In this document: positions 37,146 through 46,134 of the stretch, one piece after another
How positions within the stretch are numbered: position 1 is the first letter of the stretch
Layout: each line of letters begins with the position of its first letter
Origin: Methylopila sp. 73B
Lineage (GTDB): Bacteria; Pseudomonadota; Alphaproteobacteria; Rhizobiales; Methylopilaceae
NCBI RefSeq assembly: GCF_000526315.1
Contig: NZ_JAFV01000001.1
Span: forward strand, 2,542,001 to 2,606,000
DNA length: 64,000 bases
Direction of reading: 5' to 3'
Translations under genes and position numbers: made by a program
The notes under the pieces: generated by a model
What the model was told of the DNA's origin: nothing
The model's database searches: none
Seen by the model: only the letters and a program-made list of their open reading frames with translations

Positions 37146-38578
37146 CGGAGCCCTCCGGCGGCCGCGCGCGGCGGCTCGCCGCCGTCCTTCGTCGCGGCGA
37201 GCCCCCCGCCGAAGGCGTCGAACACCGCGCGGGCCTTGGTCAGCGTCTCGTCGTATTCGGCGCGCGGGTCCGACAGCGCGGTGATGCCGCCGCCGGCCTG
37301 GAACAGGGCCTTTCCGCGGGCGAGGGTCGCCGTGCGGATCGCGATGTTGAAGTCGGCGTCGCCGGCGAATGAGATCCAGCCGATCGAGCCGCAATAGACG
37401 CCGCGGGCGTGGCGCTCCAGTTCGGCGATGATCTCCATGGCGCGCAGCTTGGGCGCGCCGGTGATTGAGCCACCGGGAAAGCTCGCCCTGAGCAGGTCGG
37501 TCACGCCCAGCCCTTCACGCAGCCGCCCGGTCACGACGGAGACCAGGTGATGGACGGAGGCGTAGGTCTCGAGCCCGCACAGCGTCGGGACCTCGACCGT
37601 GCCCGGCCGGCAGACCCGCGACAGGTCGTTGCGCAGCAGGTCGACGATCATGACGTTCTCGGCCCGGTCCTTCTCTGAGGCGAGCAGAGCGCGGGAGGAC
37701 GAGCCGTCGGCGTGCGGGTCCGCCCAGCGCTTGGCTGTGCCCTTGATGGGCCGCGCCTCCACACGGTCGCCCTCGACCGAGACGAAGCGCTCCGGCGAGC
37801 TTGAGGCGAGCACCACGTCGCCGAAGGCGAGATAGGCGGCGAAGGGCGCGGCGTTGCGGGTGCGCAGGCGGCGGTAGAACGCCCAGGGATCGAAGCCCGC
37901 CGGGAGATCGGCCAGGAAGCGTTGGGCGACGTTCGCCTGAAAGATGTCGCCCGAGAGCACGTAGTCGACCGTGCGCGCGATCGCGCGCTCGTAGTCCTCG
38001 CGGGTGAAGTTCGAGGCGAAAGCGATCGGTTGGGCGGAGACGGCGGCGCGCGCGACGACGGGGGCCGCGAGCCGCTCCAGCACCAAGTCCGCGCGGGCGT
38101 CCGCGCGGACCGCGCGGGCCTGTGCGTCGCGCTCCGGCGCACCGGTCGAGACCAGCCACGCCTTCCCCTTCGCGTGATCGCAGGCGATCACCCAGTCGTA
38201 GAGCGGCAGCACCGCGTCCGGAACGCCGAGATCGTCCACTTCAGGCGCCGGCAGCCGCTCCAGACGGCGCCCATAGTCGTAGGAGATGAAGCCCGCCGCG
38301 CCGCCCTGGAACGGCGGAAGGTCGGGATGAGCCGGCGCGCGTTCGGCCGCGAGCGCCCGCTCCAGCGCCGCGAGCGGATCGCCCTCGATGACCTGGCCGC
38401 CGATCCGCGCTCCGGCGGCGTCGACCTCCAGAACGGCGTAGGGGTCGGCCGCGAGGTAGGAGAAGCGGCCGAGCTTCGCGTGCGGCATCGCGCTGTCGAG
38501 GAAGACGAGATGCGGCAGTCCAGCAAGGCGTTCCGCCAGCGCAGGCATGTCCGTCGTCTGAAGCTCCGCGATGCGCAT
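37142..38578 (-). CDS. pabB: Aminodeoxychorismate synthase component I
   Basis: The 478-residue chorismate-binding enzyme has an N-terminal domain and the catalytic half with SGDIFQANVAQRF, FPGGSITGAPKLRAMEIIAELE and GGGITALSDPRAEYDETLTKA. The key discriminating motif is ARPIKGTAKRW: PabB enzymes have the lysine in PIKGT, while anthranilate synthases have alanine there. It therefore makes aminodeoxychorismate for folate rather than anthranilate. The ATG at 38578 is chosen for a normal N-terminus; the gene is divergent from the Kef antiporter. Confidence 0.93.
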   Translation of the reverse strand: MRIAELQTTDMPALAERLAGLPHLVFLDSAMPHAKLGRFSYLAADPYAVLEVDAAGARIGGQVIEGDPLAALERALAAERAPAHPDLPPFQGGAAGFISYDYGRRLERLPAPEVDDLGVPDAVLPLYDWVIACDHAKGKAWLVSTGAPERDAQARAVRADARADLVLERLAAPVVARAAVSAQPIAFASNFTREDYERAIARTVDYVLSGDIFQANVAQRFLADLPAGFDPWAFYRRLRTRNAAPFAAYLAFGDVVLASSSPERFVSVEGDRVEARPIKGTAKRWADPHADGSSSRALLASEKDRAENVMIVDLLRNDLSRVCRPGTVEVPTLCGLETYASVHHLVSVVTGRLREGLGVTDLLRASFPGGSITGAPKLRAMEIIAELERHARGVYCGSIGWISFAGDADFNIAIRTATLARGKALFQAGGGITALSDPRAEYDETLTKARAVFDAFGGGLAATKDGGEPPRAAAGGLR

Positions 38579-38750
38579 CGTCCGTCCGCACTCCGGCGCC
38601 GCCGGTCGCCGGCCGCGCGTGTCGTCTCTTATGATAAGCGCGCTCAAGCCCTGCGTCATGTGCGGCGCGGCGATGCATAGCCGGGGACCGCTTGCGAAGG
38701 CGAGCCGCAGAGCGCCACATGCGCGGCGAACCTCCCGCCGGAGCCGCCTC

Positions 38751-40580
38751 ATGGAACATCCCGCAGCACCCGGACCGTTGATCGGCATCCTCGTCTTCCT
38801 CGTGGCGGCGGTCGTCGCCGCGCCGATCGCCCGCCGGCTGGGGCTGGGCGCCGTCGTCGGCTACCTTGCGGCCGGCGTGGTCGTCGGCCCCGCGGCGCTT
38901 GGCTTCTTCCGGGACCCGGAGCAGGTGCTGCAGCTCGCCGAGCTCGGCGTCGTCATGCTGCTGTTCCTGATCGGGCTCGACCTCAGGCTCGAGCGGCTGA
39001 TCGCGCTCCGCCGCTACGTCGTCGGCATGGGCGGCGGCCAGATCGTGGGAGCGGCCCTCGCCGTAGCGCTGCTCGCCTACCTCGGTGGCTGGGCGGCCCC
39101 CTCGGCGCTTGCGATCGGCGTCGCGCTCTACTCTTCCGCCACCGCCATGGCGCTGCAGATCCTCGACGAACGCGGCCATCTCAATCGGCCTTACGGCGAG
39201 AAGACCTTCGCGGTGCTGCTGGCGCAGGACATCGCCGTCGTCCCGGCGCTGGCGCTCATTCCGTTTCTCGGCGCGCCGGCGGGGGCCCCGAGCGAGAGCT
39301 GGGGCCACACCCTGGCCTCCGCGGCGATCGCCGTCGCCGCTCTCGCCGGCATCGTGGTCGCGGGGCGCTATCTGCTCGATCCCATGTTCCGCCTGCTGGC
39401 GCGCACCGGCGCGCGCGAGGTGATGACCGCCGCCGCGCTGCTCGTCGTGCTCGGCGCGGCGGAAGTCGCGCACGCCGCGGGCTTGTCGATGGCGCTCGGT
39501 TCGTTTCTCGCCGGAGTGCTGCTCGCGACCTCATCCTACCGGCATGAGCTCGAAGCCGACGTCGAGCCATTTCGCGGGCTGCTGATCGCCCTGTTCTTCA
39601 TGGGCATCGGCATGACCATCGACGTCGGCGTGGTCTGGAACCGACTGCCGCTGCTGCTGGCCGCCACGGTCGGCTATCTCGCGCTCAAGGTCGTTATCGC
39701 AGGCGTCCTCGCCCGCCTGTTCGGCGCCTCCTTGCCGGACGCGATCCGGATCGGCTCGCTGCTCGCGGCGGCCGGCGAGTTCGTGTTCGTGCTCGTTCCG
39801 CTGTCGCTGAGCAACGGGCTCATCGACGCCGAGACGGCAAGCCTGTTGTCCGCGATGGCGGCGCTCAGCCTAGTCGCGGCCCCGCCGCTTGCGGCGCTCG
39901 CCGAGCAGTTCGCCGCAAAGGCCGAGCCGACAATGCCCGAGCCGGACGAGGACTTCGAGGGAGCCAAGGGGCAGGTGCTGGTGATCGGCTTCGGCCGCGT
40001 TGGCCAGATCGCGTCGCAGCTGCTCCTGGCGGAGGGCGTCGAGACGACGCTGATCGACGGCAACCCGGAGCGGGTCTTCCAGGCCGCCCAGTTCGGCTTC
40101 AAGGTCTATTATGGCGACGGCTCGCGCCTCGACGTGCTGCGGGCGGCGGGCGCGGACAAGGCGCGCGCCATCGTGGTCTGCGTCGATGATCGCGAGACCG
40201 CGAAGCGCATCGTCGAGTTGATCCAGTCGAGCTTCCCGCTCACCGAGTTGGTGGTGAAGGCCTACGATCGCGGGCACGCCCTCGATCTCTACGGCATGGG
40301 CGTCGCCAACGTCGTGCGCGAGACCTTCGAGAGCGCGCTCGTCATCGGGCGCATGGCGTTGGAGGCGGTCGGGGTCGACGCCGAGCGCGCGCTCGAGATC
40401 GAGGAGGACGTCCGGCGCCGCGACGCGGAGAAGCTCGACGTTCAGCGCGTCGAGGGCATCTACGCCGGGCGCGACCTCACCTACACCAACAAGCCGACGC
40501 CCCAGCCGCTGGCGCAGCCAAAGCGGAAGGGGGCCGTTGTCGACGACGCGGCGACGCCCGCCCCGGCCCCGGCGGAGTGA
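38751..40580 (+). CDS. CPA2 family K+/H+ antiporter with TrkA-N domain (Kef type)
   Basis: The 609-residue protein has about twelve membrane segments (residues 8-385) with family motifs LAAGVVVGPAALGFF, LAELGVVMLLFLIGLDL, VLLAQDIAVVPALALIP and ALGSFLAGVLLATSSYRHELEADVEPF. An NAD-binding RCK domain follows from about residue 405 (VLVIGFGRVGQIASQ, then YYGDGSRLDVLRAAG). It should exchange potassium for protons across the inner membrane under nucleotide control. The ATG at 38751 is preferred to upstream in-frame starts that precede the first membrane helix with low-complexity sequence. No KefF/KefG partner is next to it. Confidence 0.92.
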   Translation: MEHPAAPGPLIGILVFLVAAVVAAPIARRLGLGAVVGYLAAGVVVGPAALGFFRDPEQVLQLAELGVVMLLFLIGLDLRLERLIALRRYVVGMGGGQIVGAALAVALLAYLGGWAAPSALAIGVALYSSATAMALQILDERGHLNRPYGEKTFAVLLAQDIAVVPALALIPFLGAPAGAPSESWGHTLASAAIAVAALAGIVVAGRYLLDPMFRLLARTGAREVMTAAALLVVLGAAEVAHAAGLSMALGSFLAGVLLATSSYRHELEADVEPFRGLLIALFFMGIGMTIDVGVVWNRLPLLLAATVGYLALKVVIAGVLARLFGASLPDAIRIGSLLAAAGEFVFVLVPLSLSNGLIDAETASLLSAMAALSLVAAPPLAALAEQFAAKAEPTMPEPDEDFEGAKGQVLVIGFGRVGQIASQLLLAEGVETTLIDGNPERVFQAAQFGFKVYYGDGSRLDVLRAAGADKARAIVVCVDDRETAKRIVELIQSSFPLTELVVKAYDRGHALDLYGMGVANVVRETFESALVIGRMALEAVGVDAERALEIEEDVRRRDAEKLDVQRVEGIYAGRDLTYTNKPTPQPLAQPKRKGAVVDDAATPAPAPAE

Positions 40581-40638
40581 GTGGCGGCCCCGACCGCCGC
40601 GGGTTAGGGTGGTTAAGGCTCGGCTCAGGAGAGACGCG

Positions 40639-41565
40639 ATGTTCGACATGTTCGAGCTGATCCGGCGAACGCAGGGCGGCGGCGCCTTCGACCACATCGC
40701 CCGCGCCTACGGCATGACGCCGGAGCAGATGCGGGCCGCGACCGCCGCGTTGACGCCGGCCTTCGCCCAGGGCTTTCAACGCCAGTCTCAGAGCGACGCC
40801 GCCGCGCGACGGCTGCACGAGTTGATGGGCGCGGAAACCTACGCGCGCGCCTTCGAGGCCCAGGCGGCGGCGCTCGACCCCCGCGCCAAGAGCGCCGGCG
40901 AGGACGCGCTCGGCGCCCTGTTCGGCTCGAAGGACGTGTCGCGCGCCGTGGCCGCGCAGGCCGCCGCGGCCTCCGGCGTGCAGGCCGACATCATTCGCAA
41001 GGTGATGCCGGTGCTGACCAGCGTTTTGATCGGCGGGGTGATCAAAGCGGCTCAGGCCTCGCAGGCGGGAGCGCCCGAGGCGGCGAGCGGCGGCCCGTTT
41101 CCCGGGCCCTTCGGCGCGTTCTGGAACGAGCTGCTGCGCGACTCGACCCGCCGCCCGGAAGCCGACGCCGCCGACGACGCGCCGCGCAATCCGTTCACCG
41201 ACTGGGCGAGCGCCTTCCAGCCCGAGTCCGCCAAGGCGGAGGACGACAAGACCGAGGGCCGCAGGACCGAAAACGCCGGGAGCGACGGCGGAGCCGTTTC
41301 GAATCCGATGGGCGAGATGATGGCGGAGATGTTCGGGGGGATGTTCGGCGCGCGGGCGGCGGCCCAGCCCGAGCCGCGGGAGCCAACGCCCGACCCGGTC
41401 GAAGCTCCGGCTCCGAAGCAGGGCGAGCCCGCCGGGACGACGCCGTTCGACCAGATGCTCGAGACGAGCCGTGAGCTCTCGGCGCAGAACGCCCGCGCCA
41501 TGGAGCAGATCTTCGAGACCTTCTTCAGCGAGCCGAAAGGCGGGCCGCGCAAGCCGCCCGCCTGA
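40639..41565 (+). CDS. DUF937-like protein
   Basis: The 308-residue protein begins MFDMFELIRRTQGGGAFDHIA and continues with ARAYGMTPEQMRAATAALTPAF, LFGSKDVSRAVAAQAAAASG and VLTSVLIGGVIKAA, which fit the DUF937 helical pattern. The second half is disordered, with charged and proline-rich sequence and methionine/glycine runs (MGEMMAEMFGGMFGAR). The family has no firm function. The ATG has a caggagag ribosome site 59 bases after the antiporter stop. Cotranscription with the antiporter is likely. Confidence 0.78.
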   Translation: MFDMFELIRRTQGGGAFDHIARAYGMTPEQMRAATAALTPAFAQGFQRQSQSDAAARRLHELMGAETYARAFEAQAAALDPRAKSAGEDALGALFGSKDVSRAVAAQAAAASGVQADIIRKVMPVLTSVLIGGVIKAAQASQAGAPEAASGGPFPGPFGAFWNELLRDSTRRPEADAADDAPRNPFTDWASAFQPESAKAEDDKTEGRRTENAGSDGGAVSNPMGEMMAEMFGGMFGARAAAQPEPREPTPDPVEAPAPKQGEPAGTTPFDQMLETSRELSAQNARAMEQIFETFFSEPKGGPRKPPA

Positions 41566-41577
41566 TCCGCCGTCGCG

Positions 41578-41940
41578 TCAGTCCGCGCAGGTCTCGCGCG
41601 GCAAACTCCGCCGCGCCTGGACCGCCTCGCGCCGACGCGAGATCCGCCACCGCAGGTGCGCCTTCTCCGACGCGCGCCGTTCGACCGCCAGCACGGTGAG
41701 CCGAACGGTCGGGTCGCGCCACAGCGGCTCGGACGCGGCCATTCCGACGTCCGCGCGGGTAAGGCCGATATCGGCCAGCATCTTGTCGTCGAGGCCCGCG
41801 AGTTCGCCGAGCTTGCGGTGGTTGTTCCACGCCACGGCCGCGGCGAAGGCGGTTCGCATGAGCGCCTGGACCTTCACGAGGGCGACCTTCGCCGGAGTGA
41901 TCCGGGCGGGCGTCAGGCTCTCGATGGACGGCAGGGACAT
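41578..41940 (-). CDS. DUF1127 domain protein
   Basis: The 120-residue protein contains the DUF1127 signature (NHRKLGELAGLDDKMLADIGLTRADV, about residues 40-65), followed by a basic C-terminal tail of about 55 residues. DUF1127 proteins of this group are small arginine-rich proteins linked to RNA-related or phosphate/carbon homeostasis in a few species. The extended tail is longer than in the short family members. It is transcribed away from a LysR-type regulator 206 bases off, a common pairing that suggests control by that regulator. Confidence 0.85.
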   Translation of the reverse strand: MSLPSIESLTPARITPAKVALVKVQALMRTAFAAAVAWNNHRKLGELAGLDDKMLADIGLTRADVGMAASEPLWRDPTVRLTVLAVERRASEKAHLRWRISRRREAVQARRSLPRETCAD

Positions 41941-42146
41941 AGCAACCTCCTCGCGCCGGGACGACGTCTCTCACCTTTTGAGGGGCGGTCCGCCGCTCGG
42001 ATCGTCCGAGCCGCTTGAAAACCGCCGCCGGCCACCCGGGGACGAGCGAACCTTGCCTGACCCGCATTGATCAGTGAAACGAATGTTCCTAATATAGGTC
42101 ATCAGATCCCGTGATGGGCGTTAGAGGCCCGGACTGTGGAGCCGCC

Positions 42147-43040
42147 ATGACCGCTCTTCTCGACGTCGACCAGCTGAAGACCTTCCTCGCCATCGTCGAC
42201 ACAGGCTCGTTCACCCGCGCGGCCGACGTGGTGCACAAGACCCAGTCCGCGGTCTCGATGCAGATGAAACGGCTGGAGGAGAGGATCGGGCGGGCGATCT
42301 TCGCGCGCGACGGTCGCGGAAACCGGCTGACGGAAGACGGCGAGCGACTGCTGGATTACGCCCGGCGCATCGTCCACATCTCCCGCGAGGCGGTCTCCGC
42401 CTTCGCCGACGACGCGCTGACCGGCCGGGTGCGGCTGGGCGTGCCGGACGACTACGCCGAGCGCTACCTGCCCGAGATCCTCGCCCGCTTCTCGCGTTCC
42501 AATCCGCGCGTGGAGGTGTCGGTCGTCTGCGAGCCGACGAGCCATCTCATCGGCTTCATCGCGCGCGACGATCTCGACCTCGCCATCATCACCCACGCCT
42601 CCCGCAAGCCCGTCGGCGAGATCATCCGGCAGGAGCCGCTGCTGTGGGTGACCTCGCAGCGCGCGCTGGTGCATGAGGAGCAGGTGCTGCCGCTCGCGCT
42701 CGGCACCGCCGCCTGCGAGTGGCGCGAGACCGCCATCGCCAAGCTGGAGGCGATGGGGCGGCAGCACCGGGTGCTCTATTCCAGCTGCAACTTCACCGCG
42801 GTCGGCTCCGCGGTGCTGGCGGGGCTCGCGATCTCGGTGCTGCCGGAATCGGCGCTTCGGCCGGGCATGCGGGTGCTCGGATCGGCCGAGGGCTTCCCTT
42901 CGCTGCCCACCTGCAAGATCGCGTTGCTGCGCAACACCGGATCGCTGACCGAGACGGCGCAGGCGCTCGCCGACCACATCGTGGCGAGCCTCGACAACAT
43001 GTCGGCGAACTATGAGGACCGCGCGATCGCCGCGGAGTGA
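42147..43040 (+). CDS. LysR-family transcriptional regulator
   Basis: The 297-residue protein has an N-terminal winged helix-turn-helix (LKTFLAIVDTGSFTRAADVVHKTQSAVSMQMKRLEERIG, residues 10-48) and a C-terminal ligand-binding domain with VRLGVPDDYAERYLPEILARF and VLAGLAISVLPESAL. The ATG at 42147 gives the usual N-terminus. Its effector is unknown. It is divergent from the DUF1127 gene, and LysR regulators usually control the divergent neighbour; the shared gap 41941-42146 is where its site should be. Confidence 0.93.
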   Translation: MTALLDVDQLKTFLAIVDTGSFTRAADVVHKTQSAVSMQMKRLEERIGRAIFARDGRGNRLTEDGERLLDYARRIVHISREAVSAFADDALTGRVRLGVPDDYAERYLPEILARFSRSNPRVEVSVVCEPTSHLIGFIARDDLDLAIITHASRKPVGEIIRQEPLLWVTSQRALVHEEQVLPLALGTAACEWRETAIAKLEAMGRQHRVLYSSCNFTAVGSAVLAGLAISVLPESALRPGMRVLGSAEGFPSLPTCKIALLRNTGSLTETAQALADHIVASLDNMSANYEDRAIAAE

Positions 43041-43058
43041 GCGCCCGCTGCGGGCAGT

Positions 43059-43739
43059 TTACGCCGAAACGTTCGTCGCCCGCGTGACGATGCGCTCGCC
43101 TTCGATCTCGGCTTCGATCGTCACCGCCATGTTCGCCGCCTTGGCGACGAGGCCCGCATAGAACGGCTGGATGACGTGGGCGTCGACCCGGTCGTCCGGC
43201 GCGCGGCCCGCCAGCAGGTCGACCACGTTGCCGGGCACGCGGGCGGTCGGGCCCGTCGCGACGATGCGGAACGCGGTGGCGTCGCCCTCGCCTTCCGACG
43301 TCACGGCGATGACGCCGCCGCGCGGAATGGTGGTGGTCGCGACCAGCACCAGGTTGAGCAGCAGCTTGACCTTGTTCTTGAGAAGCAGCTGGCGCGGCGC
43401 TTCCCAGGTGAGCTTGGTTTTCTGGTCCTCGATGAAGCCGCGCGCGACCTGCTCGGCGTCGCCGAGGTCGAGCATGGCCGCCGCCGAACCCGCCGCGCCG
43501 AAGGCGATGCGGCAGAACTGCAGGCGGGCGGAGGCCTGCGCCGCGCTCTTCTTGATCAGGTCGAAGGCGAAGCCGCGCATGCCTTCGTCTTTTTCGTCCT
43601 CGAGAATCTCGAGGCCGTTGACGATGGCGCCCACCGGGCTGATCACGTCGTGGCAGACCCGGCTCGCGATCAGCGCCGCGAGGTCGAGGGCGTCGAGCGT
43701 GATCACGCCCGAAGGCGGCGTCGCATCGGAGGTTGACAT
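43059..43739 (-). CDS. chpT: ChpT-type histidine phosphotransferase
   Basis: The 226-residue protein has a dimerisation helix with the phospho-histidine in SRVCHDVISPVGAIVNGLEIL (about residue 31) and a degenerate kinase-like ATPase domain that lacks the nucleotide-binding boxes. In alphaproteobacteria ChpT relays phosphate from CckA to CtrA and CpdR and so controls the cell cycle. The start at 43739 gives a normal N-terminus. It is convergent with the LysR gene and divergent from cysQ. Confidence 0.88.
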   Translation of the reverse strand: MSTSDATPPSGVITLDALDLAALIASRVCHDVISPVGAIVNGLEILEDEKDEGMRGFAFDLIKKSAAQASARLQFCRIAFGAAGSAAAMLDLGDAEQVARGFIEDQKTKLTWEAPRQLLLKNKVKLLLNLVLVATTTIPRGGVIAVTSEGEGDATAFRIVATGPTARVPGNVVDLLAGRAPDDRVDAHVIQPFYAGLVAKAANMAVTIEAEIEGERIVTRATNVSA

Positions 43740-43874
43740 GGGGGCTCCTGCCGGCGCTTTGGGAGCGGTTTCCGGGCCGGCGACTCGTCGGCGCCGCCCG
43801 GCCGCGACGTCAGGCCTGATACACGCTGCGGTCTCCGCCCTCAAGCCGAAGCCTTCGGGAAGGACACAGTGCCC

Positions 43875-44672
43875 ATGACCGACCTCGCGCTGCTCCAGGC
43901 GCTCGGCGCCCTCTGCGTCGAGGCCGGCCGGGCGATCCTGGACGTCTACGACGCCGAAGCCATCGTGGTGCGTTCGAAGGACGACCGCAGCCCGGTGACC
44001 GACGCCGACGAGCGCGCGGAGGAGATCCTCCACGCCGGCCTCGCCAAGCTGTTCCCCGGCGTGACGGTCATCGCCGAGGAGGCGACCTCCCGCGACGGGG
44101 CGCCGGCGGAGGCGCCGGAGAGCTTCCTGCTGGTCGACCCGCTCGACGGCACGCGCGAGTTCATCAACCGCAATGGCGAATTCACGGTTAACGTGGGGTT
44201 AATCTCACGCGGCGCGCCCGTGCTCGGCTGCGTGCACGCGCCGGCGCTCGGCGCGACCTGGATCGGCGCGGTCGGCCTCGGCGCCTGGAAGGCCGAAGCG
44301 GCGGTCCGCGAAGTCGCCGCCCCGGCCGCCTATCGACCGATCGCCGTCCGGCCGCGCCCGGCCGCCGGCCTTTGCGCGGTCGCGAGCCGCAGCCATTCCG
44401 ACGCCGAGACGGAGGCGTTCCTCGAAAAGCTCGGCGTCGTCGATCGCCGCTCGGCGGGGTCGTCGCTGAAGTTCTGTCTGGTCGCGGAGGCCGCGGCCGA
44501 CGTCTACCCGCGCTTCGGCCCGACCATGGAGTGGGACACGGCGGCGGGCCACGCCGTGCTCGCCGCCGCCGGCGGCGCGGTGACCCGGCCGGACCTGACG
44601 CCGTTCGACTACGGCAAGGCGGACGTCGGCTTCAGGAACGGCGGCTTCGTCGCCTGGGGCGCGCGGGGCTGA
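43875..44672 (+). CDS. cysQ: 3'(2'),5'-bisphosphate nucleotidase CysQ
   Basis: The 265-residue inositol-monophosphatase-fold enzyme has metal-binding motifs KDDRSPVTDADERAEEIL, VIAEE, LVDPLDGTREFINRNGEFTVNVGL and TMEWDTAAGHAVLAAAGG. It hydrolyses phosphoadenosine phosphate (PAP) from sulfur assimilation. The ATG at 43875 is chosen over a GTG two codons upstream. It converges with the YHS-domain gene 20 bases downstream. Confidence 0.93.
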   Translation: MTDLALLQALGALCVEAGRAILDVYDAEAIVVRSKDDRSPVTDADERAEEILHAGLAKLFPGVTVIAEEATSRDGAPAEAPESFLLVDPLDGTREFINRNGEFTVNVGLISRGAPVLGCVHAPALGATWIGAVGLGAWKAEAAVREVAAPAAYRPIAVRPRPAAGLCAVASRSHSDAETEAFLEKLGVVDRRSAGSSLKFCLVAEAAADVYPRFGPTMEWDTAAGHAVLAAAGGAVTRPDLTPFDYGKADVGFRNGGFVAWGARG

Positions 44673-44691
44673 CCGCGCGCGGACGCGCCTC

Positions 44692-45165
44692 TCAGGGCGT
44701 GAGGTCGCGCTCGACGGCGGGCCATTCGGCGACGGCCGGCGCAGGATCGACGAAGGTGTCGCGGGCGTCGGGCGAGCGGAACAGGTAGAGCCGGTCGCGG
44801 AGCACCGCGAAGACCTGCGGATGCCCCGCCGCCGCGCGGCCACGCGCGACCGCCAGAGGATCGTAGCCGCCGAACTGGGGGGCGTAGACCTGCGGGGCGC
44901 TGAGGAAGGCGGCGCGGTTCGCGGCGCTGGCGAACCGCCAGGCGGCCCCTCCCCATTCCGCCTCGAACAGCCCCTTGCCCAGCACCGGTCGGCCTTCGGT
45001 GAAATAGGCGACGGGGTCGTAGCCGAACAGCGCGATGCCGCTGGCGGGATCCGCCACCACGCGCTCGTTGAGCCCCGGCGTCGCGGCCGCCGGCGCGGCG
45101 CAGGCCAGCCCGGCGCAGAGCGCGCCGAAGGCCAGAACGCCGGGCAGGGTCGTCTTGAGCGCCAC
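44692..45165 (-). CDS. Secreted YHS-domain protein
   Basis: The 157-residue protein has a signal peptide (VLAFGALCAGLACAAPAAAT) and a YHS-like domain with IALFGYDPVAYFTEGRPVLG, EAEWGGAAWRFASAANRAAFLSAPQVYAPQFGGYDPLAVARG. YHS domains are often metal-related, and periplasmic members are usually of unknown function. The start codon is GTG. It stands alone, upstream of the divergent eipA-like gene. Confidence 0.85.
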   Translation of the reverse strand: MALKTTLPGVLAFGALCAGLACAAPAAATPGLNERVVADPASGIALFGYDPVAYFTEGRPVLGKGLFEAEWGGAAWRFASAANRAAFLSAPQVYAPQFGGYDPLAVARGRAAAGHPQVFAVLRDRLYLFRSPDARDTFVDPAPAVAEWPAVERDLTP

Positions 45166-45331
45166 GGGCTGAGCGTCTCCTCGCGAGGTTCGCCGGAATG
45201 GGAACCGTCCTCAGGATCGGTGATAAACCCGCGGCGTTCACCTTTGAGTAAAGCCGATCGCTCAAATTCTACGAATCGGCGCGAATCCGTTTCCGCGGAC
45301 ATCGCGCGCTCACGTGAAAAGGACGTACGCG

Positions 45332-45952
45332 ATGACGTGGAAGACCCTCGTCGCGGCCGCGACCCTCCTCGCAGGCTTCGCCGCCGCGACCACCGACGCC
45401 TCCGCCCAATACGCCGGCCCGCGGGCCGAGAACGCCGCCTACTCCGACCGCCAGTACGGCGGCGCGAGCGACACCTTCTCCGCCTCCGAGATCGTCGAGA
45501 AGGGCCACGGCTTCTTCGGCTCGATGTCGCGCGGCCTCGCCGGCATCGTCGAAAAGGCCACCAGCCAATGGGGCGAGCCCAACGGCTACATCCTCGGCGA
45601 GGAGGCGGCCGGCGCCTTCGTGGGCGGCCTCCGCTACGGCGAAGGCAAGCTCTTCACCCGCGGCGAAGGCGAGCAGCGCGTTTACTGGCAAGGCCCCTCG
45701 CTCGGCTTCGACTTCGGCGGCGACGGCGCCCGGACGATGATCCTCGTCTACAACCTGCGCGCGCCCAACGCGATCTTCAGCCGCTTCGCCGGCATCAACG
45801 GCTCGGCCTATCTCGTCGGCGGCCTCGGCATGACGGCCCTGAAGGACTACGACACGGTCCTGGTGCCGATCCGCACCGGCCTCGGCGCGCGCCTCGGCGT
45901 CAACGTCGGCTACCTGAAGTTCACGCCGACCTCGACCTGGAACCCGTTCTGA
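45332..45952 (+). CDS. EipA/DUF1134 envelope integrity protein
   Basis: The 206-residue protein has a signal peptide (LVAAATLLAGFAAATTDASAQ) and the DUF1134 domain: FSASEIVEKGHGFFGSMSRGLAG, GEPNGYILGEEAAGAFVGGLRYGEG, YWQGPSLGFDFGGDGARTMILVYNL and GINGSAYLVGGLGMTAL. The Brucella homologue EipA is a periplasmic protein needed for envelope integrity. The ATG at 45332 has an aaagga ribosome site eight bases away; a GTG at 45314 is the alternative. Confidence 0.88.
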   Translation: MTWKTLVAAATLLAGFAAATTDASAQYAGPRAENAAYSDRQYGGASDTFSASEIVEKGHGFFGSMSRGLAGIVEKATSQWGEPNGYILGEEAAGAFVGGLRYGEGKLFTRGEGEQRVYWQGPSLGFDFGGDGARTMILVYNLRAPNAIFSRFAGINGSAYLVGGLGMTALKDYDTVLVPIRTGLGARLGVNVGYLKFTPTSTWNPF

Positions 45953-46134
45953 CGCCGGTTGCGGCGCATCGCATGGACGGACGTCGGCCGGTCTCCGGCC
46001 GTCGCCCGGCTTTATGTCGCGCCGCCCCTGTGCCATCGTGAGACCCGCGAGGATCGCGGGCGCGCCCGCCGTCCGCACCCGCAAAGCGCGACGGCCGAAG
46101 GGCTGAGCGCTTTGGCCCGCCGAGTACGCCGCCG

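Noticed and set aside
37142-38578. Calling the chorismate-binding enzyme anthranilate synthase TrpE
   Set aside because: The PIKGT motif has the PabB-type lysine, and the operon contains a PabC-like lyase.
45314-45331. GTG at 45314 as the start of the EipA-like gene
   Set aside because: The ATG at 45332 has the better-spaced ribosome site and gives a cleaner signal peptide.
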